Assembly: GCF_000003605.2 (NCBI RefSeq)
Contig: NW_003135334.1
Location: forward strand, 210,958 to 251,578
Direction: 5' to 3'
Length of the DNA: 40,621 nt
Source of the DNA: Saccoglossus kowalevskii
Lineage: Eukaryota > Hemichordata > Enteropneusta > Harrimaniidae
Below, piece after piece: positions 12,243 to 23,700 of this stretch. The notes under the pieces were generated by a model that made no database searches, had not been told where the DNA came from, and saw only the letters and a list, made by a program, of their open reading frames with translations. The first letter of the stretch is position 1, and each line of letters begins with the position of its first letter. Made by a program: the position numbers and the translations under genes.

Positions 12243-15200
12243 GACATACCACATTGTTATTGGCTGGTCGGTGCCGCGCCTACTGTGATGTATTTCCTTA
12301 TTGTATTGAGGTTTCCATTGGGACGGTTATTTAGCCAATCGAGTCGAATACAGATTGAAATGTGTGATAATTTCATGTTTCTGTATGTGTGATAAAGATT
12401 CCAAACGCGTACGACCGAGGTACACAAGGTTAAAGCGCGAGACATTAATGGAATCATCAATTCACCCTGTGTGGTTGTAAAATTTGCATACCTTACCACT
12501 TTGTATCATTCAATATTTTCACGTTTTGAAGTAATTTGCGTAATGTTAATTATTAAGAAAGTTCAATATCAACGTTTTCCTATTGTTTTGACTGCAGAAA
12601 TAATCTGCGGTATTCGATACCCCAAGCGCAATCATTTGACTCCTGTGCTTTTTTTGACCCCGGTGTTATCTTTCGACCTAGGGTCAAGTTACATTGAAGG
12701 CACATTACGCAAATGGAGCGCAACGCACCATCTTTTTTTTCTGTAACTATTCCAATGTTCGCCATTTTGTAGTAATATGTGTCAATGTGATTTTTTTTCT
12801 TTCAAATGTTTGACATTCCACTCGTTGTTAAAAGTGAAGTCGGCGAGATGCTAAATAAAATCAACGTATCAACTAATTCCGGAGATTTAATGTGTGTATT
12901 CCAGAAATGTACACATGTAATAGATAAATCATAGTCACGTGATGGTTGTCACATACATCACGCGCGCAAACCTCTGTCACACTTGTCGCTAGTCGCAATC
13001 ACACGTGTTGCAAAGTTTTATTGGTTTGATTTTAGAAATATACATACTCTCATAAATAATGTGGGGGTAACCCGAAATAGACAGAACGGCGCGGCTAAGT
13101 TCACATTTATATTGCAAAACATATGTATTTAGGTCACATCAAGGCTTGGTTTCAAAACATTTATCTTCTAACCATATGTTCGTTCATCAACCGCCGAATT
13201 TATATTCTCCCAAACATCAATATGTGTAGATTCGTCCACTGTGTTTCCATCTACCAGTACAACAAGGCTATAGCGGTTGTTTACAAATTCTATTTCTGTT
13301 TTATACAGTACTTCCTAAAAAACTCATATCGCTTTTGACAAAACGACCAAAATGCGAAAACGAAAACTCTTTCATAAACATTTGCAAAAACTGTAAATCC
13401 CTCCACAGAGTATATTTGCCTTTGTCATAACTATGCTTGGTACCCAACAAACAAAAGGCGATTAATTATTTTTTGTCAGCACGTGTTGTTTATTTTCAAA
13501 AAAAAAATATAATTGAACAGAAGTGATCCATTTCTACGCTGTCGGACAAAGACATGCGACACCACATGGGCGACACATCCATATATTTTCAATATTGACC
13601 CAAGAATATTATCTCACGTATTTTCCAATACCGGGATATAGGTTGCCCTGATCATATGTGAATGAATGGAAGTTGTTTCACTCACTTATGCAACACAGTA
13701 TACACACATTTAAACAGGATAAATGCCTAAAAGTTATCTTGTTTTCTTCCAAAATATTTTGTAATAAACTGTGATACATTCAATTACTACATGCATTGCT
13801 GCATGGTATATTGTGCTTCTGGGGACTTGTCTATTGAACTATATAATCTTCTCTTCATGCGCGTGGTAGTTATCACATGTCCCCGGGACATGTCATACGA
13901 TGAGATGCATTTCATCTTCCACCTGGTTCTGATTAAACACACATGTCACATATCCTGTCATGCAGAGACAGTTGTGTGTGGCACAAATGATTATAGTCAG
14001 GCAAAACTTAGATAGGCATAATTAAGTAATTCAGTATTCCCAAGTTTTAGTAATAAAGGCTTCTGGGCAGCAATTCTGTAAAATTTTGAATTTTGTGAAA
14101 ACTGTATAGTTAATTTTGGATTATTTGATCTAGTTTCAGTTTATTTGTTGGATTAATTAGAAGTATTTGATTTGTGCGGTTTAGTAAGCAAGTAACCATG
14201 TATATTCTGAACAGCAAATTCCCAGCTCTAAATTCAATTACAATATTTGATCATCTGCTTTTGTAATAATTAGCGAGTATCAATATGGGAGTGTTTGTGA
14301 GACCTCACTTAACTAGACATTAATTAACATGGACGTATTCAATCTGTGATTTGATTAAATTCCATCATCCAATACATTACGGCCATTATGCCATAGAATC
14401 GTTTAAATTCGAGGAAAATGTGCCCTCTTTTTAATTTTACCATGGGGTGAAAATACATATACCTATATTATACTATAATAATAAGGCAAACTAAAACATC
14501 ATATGCAGACCTCTTTAGTATATAAAACGCATATCTTTGCGTATGACATGTGTGATCAAGAAAAGGATTGTCTTCCTCTCAAAGGGGTACAACGATGTTC
14601 AAACAGTAGTTATTGTTCTGCTATGTCCTGTTAGTGGGCGTGGTGGAATCCCATATATAATGTCACAGCTTCTTGTCATGATTTTTTCATTGCGCCAGGA
14701 CATGCCACAGAATTAGACTGCCAGGGTATTTATTACCCGACATAAATGTTGGATACCAAATATTTGCATAATAACACAAATAATGAATATTTATAATCCA
14801 GTTTTTGAATGACCACAAACGACCGATTTCCAGGTATCTTTTCACCAGATCTCCAAAGACCTGAGGTGTATGATTGAAGTATAGAAATGTTTTTGCATTT
14901 TGCAGCGGATTCAATTTGACAGGCTATTCTGTTCACTATCCCGTAAAAGACTAATGAATTTACCTTTGATGTTACATGCCACGTTACGTCATGTATTGCG
15001 CTATAAAGTGATGTAGGTCATATTTTGTAAATTTATACTAATTCATAAATTTATACTGATATACTAGTTCTAAGTATATACTGCATGGCGTATATTAGAA
15101 TGCATGACTAATCCGGCATAACATTCCTCGATGGATTTTATGAATATATAAAATGATAAAAACAGTGGAATCGATACGCAAGTTTGAATACAGCCGCGTC

Positions 15201-17176
15201 ACATACACGTTGACGGATCAAGTGAGCTTTTATGGCCTGATAAAACGCCTATAGCTTATATGGCTTTATTCGTTGATATTTTGAAAGAAATAAGCTTACT
15301 CGTGATTAGAGTTATAATATGTATATTGAGAAGGATTTGTACAGAATTTTTAATGGACGCTTAACCTTTTTGAGTAGAAGCACTTGCAATTTTCTACAAG
15401 ACACTTGCTGAATTTAAATGAGTTGATTATTCAGTGTAACATATATTCATACTGCAAACTCTTGTTTAAACGTACGTCACAAAAAGGCAATGGACACAAA
15501 CGTCCGCGAGGGGCACTAGTCTGGGTTATTTGTCATTCAGTTGGTCAATTAGGTTAACTATTCTAACCGACTCTCCTCCTAACTTTCATTTGCTGATAAT
15601 GTCACGCTATTCTTTATAGTTCACGATCGGTCTTTAGAGACGTCTAAGTATACTTACTTCACATTTTAATGCAAAATTAGTTATTGTTTTCAGAGAAGTG
15701 TATTATTACGTTATGAGCAATACATGTTATTATGTGTGTATCTGCATGAGTGTGTACATTTCAAATCGTTGATATTAACACAAATGGCATGCGCAATGGT
15801 ACTAAGGTAATTTATTTTTTGTCGTATGATGTATTTCATTTTATATTATGTAACATATCTTTCAATATTGTATAATGGCTCCGTAGTTTGGGCTTCAATC
15901 AATTCGTGGATTCTCAAATAATTGTATTATACAATGTGCAAAATGTTGTCTTCATCTTGCCGGTAGATGTTTGATTACATTTTTGGCAGAAATAGTTTGT
16001 TCATGGGTACATTAGAATATCAAAGCTATTTGAGTCAGAGTCATACGTGACTTGGCAGTCACACGAGAGTAGAAAACTAACTTTAATTCTGCCACTATCA
16101 AGTATATATCTTGAATGAAATGCCAATATATGCACTATGGGTAAATTGAACCTTCATCTTTATTTCCTTTAAATTACATGATATTCCTGGGTTACTCCTT
16201 AAGGCGTATGCGAACTGAAAATTAATGATGCATATACCAGCATGACTACTGTAATTCATTAATGTCGCTTCTCTAGAAAATATATTACATTCCATAAATT
16301 GCCCTGTCTCTCTAACAATTACACAATGCTTTGACCTACGAGAAATACTAGACGATAGTATGTGACTCTTGCATTGTGTAACGAAGATCCGGTTAACATA
16401 ACAACGCCCACGTTCATTAATAGAAATGGTTGTTGACCTAATCGCAAGTTTGGGAAAACAGTACATACGGCAATCGATGAAATCAGTGACTTGTATATAC
16501 ATTATCTAATAAAACAGCATGCATATTGTTACTCATTCGTGTGTGCTTTGCTTACAATTGAATACATTTCGCATATTTTATTTACTTTGCAAAACAATTA
16601 CGAAATGTTCTCAGAAAATACCCTTGCTGCTTTTGTTTGGCATGCTCTGTGATATTATTATGGATACCTTATATATATATTTGTGCTAAATGACAGACAT
16701 TTAATATCATTGTTGTCTATTCTGTCATTATAAATGTTAGACAGTTCATTTTGCACAGAAAGCATATTGAAGTTTGAAACTATATGACAAATGGTATTTT
16801 GTTACGCCATCCTGGCGTCAAACCAGACCTTAACCAAGGTTTTCAAAAGTCGTATTTGTTAGGAAAAGACTCTCAGTCAGTGTATTTGGGTTGCGTCTGT
16901 GCCATAATAACCCAGGGTAAGGGATCAATCATTTTTTAAGTGTTTAACCCCAGGTACATGTAGGGTCTATCGATAACGTGGCTGATGCAACAACCACTGT
17001 GCTACTAGTTGCCGGTTTTTATTTTTCATTTGGGGAGGCAGTGCACACATGGCGCGATCATTAAAATCATTGGATTACCTATATACCATTCAATACAATA
17101 CATTTTCCACAGTCGTTCAGTCTAACCACCTTATTCAACTCTGGTTAGCCATATTACGTTACAATTATTATATCAG
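12243..17176. other. gene-poor interval
   Basis: No confirmed gene. The longest frame, 134 codons on the minus strand at 16098-16502, has no recognisable domain; roughly one stretch of that size is expected by chance in this much AT-rich sequence. A + strand frame at about 16788-16916 (MTNGILLRHPGVKPDLNQG...) runs into a plausible donor GG|GTAAGG at 16917, but lacks a clear acceptor and would be in phase 1, not matching the phase-0 exon at 17177. A TCACGTGA octamer lies at 12935-12942. A pair of palindromes at 13875-13916 is listed separately. Confidence 0.5.
13875..13916. other. two adjacent near-perfect palindromes
   Basis: ACATGTCCC-C-GGGACATGT (13875-13893) is a perfect 9-bp inverted repeat around one base. 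Five bases later GATGAGATG-CATTTCATC (13899-13916) is a 9-bp inverted repeat with one mismatch. The first contains two CATG cores flanked by purine/pyrimidine triplets and resembles a p53/p63/p73-family double half-site with one mismatch in each half. Binding is not shown. It could also be a chance or cruciform-type sequence. Confidence 0.6.
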
Positions 17177-17308
17177 TTTCAAAGCGGAAATAACATACCC
17201 AACCTTGGATCTGTGAAAAAATGTCGTCTAGGAAATGACTGTCAACATTTGTACAAAACAATCAGAAGAAAACAAAAGGACTTACATACAAATACACTAC
17301 ACAAGCCG
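17177..17308 (+). CDS. candidate internal exon A (44 codons, phase 0/0)
   Basis: An open frame lies between the acceptor TTATTATATCAG (AG at 17175-17176) and the donor CCG|GTAAGTTG (GT at 17309). Length 132 bp, exactly 44 codons, phase 0 at both ends. It starts FQSGNNIPNLGSVKKC and continues into a basic stretch, YKTIRRKQKD, that would suit a cytoplasmic or nuclear region. No domain is recognised. It is followed 356 bp later by candidate exon B, which begins in phase 0, so the two can be joined without a frame problem. The evidence is splice signals, phase and residue balance only; such coincidences do occur in 40 kb, so this is a candidate, not a gene call. Confidence 0.3.
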
Positions 17309-17664
17309 GTAAGTTGCTTGGCATTCTGCTCAGAGACGCTAAAATACATTTTGTTGACCGTTGCCAAGACAAGGGTAGGCAGGTTTTTTGTCAAACTCTT
17401 CCACCGAAATAGAGTGCGGGTGAAAACAGCCTAACAAGTTGAAAGGCGTCCTGCACGGCAACCGAGGAGGGTCACGGACATGTTTTTTGAAAAGTGTTAC
17501 GTTTTTTTGTATTTTAGTATACAAAATGGGGTGCATTTTTTAAGGTCTCGTAATGTTCAATATTTGTACAAAATTTGGACAAATATATTTATAAAGGACC
17601 GAGATCCAGTTCCGGAAGCATAAGTGCTTGAATTCTTTTAATCCATTCGGCCATTTTGAATCAG

Positions 17665-17805
17665 ATCGTGGAACGAAGGAACGTGCCTATGTACCAAGAA
17701 AGTATGATTATGATGTATGATGATTATTATATGGGTACTCCTACCTGGGAGCAGATCGCAAATAGTCAAATCAGTGAGAGAAATACACCAGGGCTTCCGA
17801 AAAGG
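17665..17805 (+). CDS. candidate internal exon B (47 codons, phase 0/0)
   Basis: An open frame lies between a pyrimidine-containing acceptor (TTCTTTTAATCC...GAATCAG, AG at 17663-17664) and the donor AAAAGG|GTGAGCAC (GT at 17806). Length 141 bp, 47 codons, phase 0/0. The predicted peptide is rich in E, Q, M, Y, D and P: VPMYQESMIMMYDDYYMGTP then TWEQIANSQISERN. This is unlike the F/L/I/K/N/Y-rich chance frames elsewhere in the window. No known domain is recognised; with exon A it could be part of a hydrophilic intracellular tail. If the donor is not used, the frame runs on to a stop at 17851-17853, so it could be a terminal exon instead. Confidence 0.33.
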
Positions 17806-17853
17806 GTGAGCACATATTGCTTCACGTATGGCACCCGTCATAGATTATTTTGA

Positions 17854-19459
17854 AATGATTTCGGTGTTATCGTATTCAATCGCAGGCTCAAAAAATGCCA
17901 AAAAATGTTGAATGTTAAGACTAGTCGTTCTTTACAAAAACCCTTGGTTTACTAGTTTAAACGAATAAAAAAGACAATATGTAAAACGTCTGCATATGTA
18001 TTACACACTCGGTGAAGAAGTTGTACTATAGCATTACAAATAATGTGGTTGTGTTATGGAGGTCAAATAATGAGTCGACACGATTGTCATGTTCTAATCA
18101 AAGGACGTTGGTCGTCGCGCAATGTGCGTTCAAACTTCATGTGAATAAAAACATGTATTTTACACGCGTTGTATACGCCGTTATGAGTCCCTATATATCT
18201 TCTCTGAAAATTCAACATGTGTGCTGTATAATTTACCAAAAAATGCCTTTACAAATATGATAAATGTGTTGGATATTTCGATTGATATATGTTTTTAAAT
18301 TTATTTGGGTGGGGATCATAGTGAGGATATGAAATGAAAGATAGCGGCGACCGCAATATTTAAGTTCGTTAGCAGTTGATATATGCAATTATCCTGGAGC
18401 GAAAACATCAGAAAACCCAAATATGGGCGTGAAATCAATTATCGAAATTTAGGTGGGTGAATGTTCTTTTGGGGTAGATACTTAACTGAAGTGTGAATGA
18501 ACCTTTTCGTCAGCGACATTAAATCTGTAAATCACGAATCACACGTTTACTGGAATGACAGTGATTCCTCGGCTAGCCCCGGGCCATTCCTGTATTCCTG
18601 TGCAGTAATTAGCGCGATTAGGTGTTTTGACATGCACGGAACGTGACGTTCACTCTGCGGCGGATCAATAGCGCTAATTCTACTCTGTGTTCTTATAGGT
18701 GAGTTAATTGATACTGACGATGACAGATCAGATTATTTCTACTGACATCACAAACCATAGAACCGTAAAGATCTCCACTGGTAGAAGCTTAATTTTCACT
18801 TTGAATTGGAGCATGACAAAGACGTGGTCAAGGGCGAAGAAAAGATGAATGTAAGGAGGGTGTTTGCTCAGGAAGAAGTAAAACTAAGCGAAGATGCAAG
18901 AATACATGTAGCCCCGCCATAATACAATTTATTAACATTCAATTTTGCAAAACTAAAAAAGTCCTTGTTTCTAATCAAGTAGGCAGAAACATTAATTATT
19001 ATAAATATTTATAAAAATTAGTTGAAAATCGCAGAAATCAATGTTCAATTGCTGATGAATAGCGAAATTTTTTTCAATGATGAGAAACTTAATGTTCATG
19101 TCTGTTGTAATACCGATGTTAGTAATTGGAGATTTCCGGAGTTTTCCTTACTGCCTAGGTCTGTATCACAACGTTTGTTCTATTTCAGTGGTTGGGGATT
19201 TAAGCTGTGATATCTACCGTGACCACAATGTTCATGTCTGTCTTTTTACCGGGACCGTAATACCGAGTCTCTACCGAGGACTCTTCAAGTACATGCTCTC
19301 TGTTGAGTCCGTGATATATTATGGCCAGTGCTATATAATACAATAATCTTACACACTCAACCATGGACAATAATGATTGTAATAATGTTACATTATAGAA
19401 TCACAAACACATTTTATATGTATATGTTTTTGTCGCATACGACTTATTTACCACTTCCG
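17854..19459. other. gene-free interval
   Basis: No supported gene. A 15-base phrase, AATGTTCATGTCTGT, occurs at about 19090 and again at about 19228, each soon followed by TAATACCGA, which suggests an old local duplication of about 138 bp. The remaining short open frames are unremarkable. Confidence 0.55.
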
Positions 19460-19880
19460 TGTCACTGAGAATGTTCTAGAACCGTACTGTGTCTGGGTGG
19501 AATATTCTATATTTTTTAGAAAATGGTTGAATAGGTAATCGAACACTGTAGGAGGCAATAGAAGGTAATGAAACATTCTAGAAATTTGTAGTAAGTTCCA
19601 GACTCATTATGTATGCTGATGTAATGGTCTATTTATAGACAGTGGAGGTATATATAGGGGAGTTGTTCAGCACTGAGTTCAGATCGGAGATCTCATTGAA
19701 TTGTGTTGGAATTTAAGTATCTAGTTATTGGAGGTTTGGAGTTTTACCGCGTTATTGTACTTGATGTTTGCAGAGTATAATAATACCAGTACCAGTTGAA
19801 ACCTCATCTGTTGGCTCCGTGTTCGTATGTTATCATCGCCGCCAGGGAAGTCTTTATGTTACTGTTGCCATTTTGGTATT
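19460..19880 (+). promoter_or_regulatory. heat-shock-element promoter or solo-LTR candidate
   Basis: A complete heat-shock element AGAATGTTCTAGAAC (three alternating nGAAn modules, GAA at 19469-19471, TTC at 19474-19476, GAA at 19479-19481) is followed by GAATATTC at 19500-19507 and by TTCTAGAA at 19576-19583. A TATA box, TATATATA, lies at 19649-19656, within GGTATATATAGGGGAG. Heat-shock factor binds inverted GAA modules upstream of TATA boxes. The order of promoter, a short transcribed-type stretch, AATAAT-type signals near 19780 and a GC-richer end near 19840 also resembles an LTR (U3-R-U5), and the block begins TGTCACTGAG. No matching 3' border or target duplication was found, and no gene is recognised downstream, so the LTR reading is not proven. 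Confidence 0.4.
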
Positions 19881-20528
19881 TGAACCATCACACCTGTACT
19901 GTACCAATTACGGTAATATTACGTTGCGTGTGACAGTTTTCTAAAAAACATTTTAGATGTTAATGATGGACAGTGTACTAATTTAGATGAAAGAAGACAA
20001 TGTTTCTTTAAACACTCGCATATTTACTATAGAGCCAAGGCATATGTAAGATTAAACAGATTGTTTACTGCTTAATCTCAAGTATATGTTATTAAGTAAT
20101 ATAATCACTTAATTGTGAATTATTGATGAAAAGTACGTTATCAATATATCTGAAAGTGAAATTATAGACTTTGGTTTCCATGTACGTTATGGTGTTTATG
20201 CTTGAAGTAAACTGTCGACATTAAAGTTCTGTATAATGCTCGTTTGGTCGTTCGTGTATAATTGAGATTTGGGTTATTGTTATTGCTGTTATTCCCCCGC
20301 CATAAGTGAATGAAATATGGTATTTTTTTGGTCGGAGCAACAGTCTAACATGATCTAAGAAGGTTGCACATTTTGAACATAGTTTAAATCTAGTAGTGCG
20401 TTCTGGTGACTGGTACTTACAACCAAACACAGAAAACATCATTTCTCTTGGTGTTTATGTTCCTAATATTAGGTAGTTGGTGACAATTTCTGTCCATTCA
20501 CTACGTCTAAAGCAATGCTGTACACCAC
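19881..20528. other. gene-free interval
   Basis: Nothing supported. The only longer frame (20221-20442, minus, 73 codons) has no recognisable domain. Confidence 0.55.
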
Positions 20529-20717
20529 CAGTGGCAGCAACACCTGGGCGAGGACGGCAGCCCCTGAAAAACGTCGGGGGGGGGGGCGTCGCCAACACAA
20601 AAATCAAGCTAAAACCCTTTGTGTATTTTTCACTTTAATCAAAATGCAGGAAAATGCCCTTCAAAATGCAGGAAATAGCGTTTCAGAAGGTCCTGGGACC
20701 ATAGCCGGACTCCCCTA
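20529..20717. mobile_element. decayed hAT-like nonautonomous element fragment
   Basis: It starts with CAGTGGCAGCAACACC, a typical hAT-type terminus (compare the complete short element at 38488-38636, whose right end read inward begins CAGTGGCGGATCC). It carries an 11-base G run at 20576-20586 and then two copies of the phrase AAAATGCAGGAAA (about 20642 and 20663), of a style common in invertebrate hAT relics. It is much more GC-rich than its surroundings. A matching right terminus and an 8-bp target duplication were not found, so the right border is arbitrary. A 67-codon frame over it is not a gene. Confidence 0.38.
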
Positions 20718-23700
20718 GTAAAGTCACGCCTTCAGCGCGATGGACGGCGAGCAGATCTCGTCCCTCATGCAAAATATCGTGCCGTCGCCTCTGACCACGA
20801 CACACATATGAGTCAATACTATTTTACAACAAGATGCGTTCAAGGCGCGGCTGGTAATCTGACTGCACGATGTGGCCACGTTTTTCTGACATCCTTCATC
20901 TATAATGCCCAGTCCGTGATATTAGTCAGGATTTAGAGTTAGTTCGTGTTATCTTCTGGCAACTGTAATCCCCAAATCCGTGCTGAGAACTGTAAGGCAC
21001 CAATATCATATTACGCTATAATTAAACACTAAAATTAGACGTGTATAGTATGTGTATTTACCACAATAGATTAGTGCTACTAGTTTAACCCTAAATGTTT
21101 GAAGAAAAGCAAATCAAACAATGAATTTGAAAAAAATAATGTGTTGATGCGCAACAGCCCGTATAATTGCTGAAAGTGTAACGCTAGTATCAAGGGGGTG
21201 CTTTGCATGCCACCACCGCGTTTCGTTGTTTCAGCAAGGCGTGAGTTTCCCCCAAGCGAATGAAGAGTATTGCGACAAACACTAAGTGGATGTCGCATCA
21301 AGACGATTAACATGTGAATAAAACATTGTTCATTAAGGTACAGTGTCGGGTTATTAGACAAGAAATCAATGACACACGTACTACGTTATATGACAGTCAC
21401 GACTGTCTGTTGTGCTATTAATAAAATTAGGTTGTATTTTGTTAGAATTACGGGAAAGCTGGAATGTGCCTAACACAGTCAACACCGCTCTGGGCGATGT
21501 GAAGGAGTGAAATGTCACACCAAGGGTCAACTGAATAAGGTTAAATTCAATTATCAAACAGGAAGTGAGTGGCCGTTCAAGGAGACTTCTAAATTGTGTA
21601 TTTGGAATTCAGCATTATTGCATCGCGTTGTTCCAGAGTATATTACGGTGTAATAAATCTGGCTAGAAAGTGTGTGTCCAGGAATCTTCTAATTGTGTAT
21701 TTTTAATCGATTCAAATTTACTGGTATGAAAGTGACTGAACCAAATACCTGTATCAATATGAAACAGTGGTTGCTATATAACCACAGTGTTAACAAATCC
21801 ATGTGAACTTTACGTGATTAAGACTCGCAATATGACCTCACCCGTCACGCGTCCTCAATCCAATATGTGAATTGACAAATGTATTGGACTTAGCAGCACA
21901 ATCAACACACAAGCGTGTAAGAGTTTTCCCTTGTTCGATCGAAACTAACGTATTTTAGTTCACAACAATCGTAATTCAGACGCTGAAATTCTTACGTGCC
22001 TTGGTATTGAATCGCGATCTCTGTTCAGTGAATACAAATCGTTAAACGATCTTACGCATAGAAAAAGGACGTGCAACTGGGGAAAAGGAAAATGGATCTG
22101 TGGTTTGTTCTAACCTGGTTGGAAAATCTATGAATTTATATTTGAGTCGGATTCTGACGATGAAACAAATCCTGTGTACTGCAAGATATAGCAGGATTTT
22201 TTTGTACATTGTAAAAAAAACACGTATTGCTGATAACATTAACAGTGTTCTTGTTTTATATCTCGCTCTCCGCATAGTGGACGAACCACCAAATGTAAAT
22301 ATATGTAAAATGTCCTGATTTTGAAAATGAAAGATTAAAAAAAAAGATCAACGAAGTTACAGTCCAAAAATCATCCATAATATTGTGTACTGATCCATGC
22401 CATATGTTGTTATTGGTTGGTTGCAAAGAATTGATGTTAAAGCTTTCTTTTTTCTCAAAAAGTCATGCTGACTTTTGTTGAAGTAAGAACTCAGTTAGCT
22501 GCGTCAAGTTTCAATAAACCAGCATGCTATTGCCTGAATACGTTGTTCTGATTGAGCGAGAGTGTGTTTTTAATTATGATACAAGCCACGTTTTTTTGTG
22601 TCTAGAAGTAGGCCCAAAACGTGAATAGCACAAAGTAAGGGTAGATCCTCCTGTCAACTGCAATCGGCAAACATTGTATTTTGCTATAAGAACATAGAGC
22701 GTAATGAAGAACTTTGTAAACCTCAAAACATGCATTAGAAAATTATTTTCTAATTGATTGCCGTTTGCAGTAGTGCCCTCGTGAACTCGGAATGTTTGTG
22801 TAGATCCTAATACCGTAATCGGGCGTACTGGTGCTTTAAAACTATTTTCACGTCCCAGAATTACATTAAAAATGAAGTTGATAAATAGAATAAACCACTG
22901 TATTCGGGTATATATATAATACCATTCGATATTACGCAATTCAGTCCATATATATGCACTCGCTTGTATATATCAATGGTATACCCGCCTGTAATTGTGG
23001 TTTATTCCCTAATTAACACTTCATAAAGTATTGTGGCCTACATTACGTTTAAATAAATGCCTATAGATTATTTTCGGGCGTCTGTATCACGTGGTATTTT
23101 TGTGTGAATACGTCATAATCGTCTGCCATACTTATCGTCCTTGTTCGTTAGTTGGTTGCAATAAAACAACTAGAACAATAATAAAACAACTAAAGATAAT
23201 CCTTCATACATCATTTGATTTAACACCAAATGTTTGCAGGTAAACATTCGACTTCTCGGTTACTTTATACAAAACTTGATAAACATTAGCTGGTCACGGT
23301 GCGCGTCATGCACGAGCTTCGAGCGAGCCTGAAGCGGTACTAACGTAATCGAAAAAGAACATATCACGCACGCTTGAAACCCGCAGAATGTCTCTTATAT
23401 TTAGAGGAAATATGACACTTCTGTAGATTTGGACAGCTGATTTGAGAAATAGATAGAGTATATATAGAGAGTAAAAATGTTCATTTGTAGCCCACATAAA
23501 CGCTCATAACTGGCGTATTGGACAAACAGCTCTCGATAAATGTGATAATATGTACAGATACAGTGAAACCTTGAGTTAAAACAAATCCAACATAGATTCC
23601 ATTTAGAATCCTTCACACAGTATATGCATTATACGCCCACTGCTTACATTTACCGATATTGACTACGTACACCAACAAAACAGTCTGGGGTCTACACATG

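Noticed and set aside
16098-16502. 134-codon minus-strand ORF as a gene
   Set aside because: No recognisable domain or splice context. With about 7% stop codons per position in DNA of this composition, roughly 0.3 such frames are expected by chance.
19460-19880. Firm call of a solo LTR
   Set aside because: No 3' border ending in CA with a matching short duplication, and no primer-binding site could be identified, so it stays a candidate regulatory region.
22574-22939. 121-codon minus-strand ORF as a gene
   Set aside because: No recognisable domain and AT-biased residues; its length is within chance expectation.
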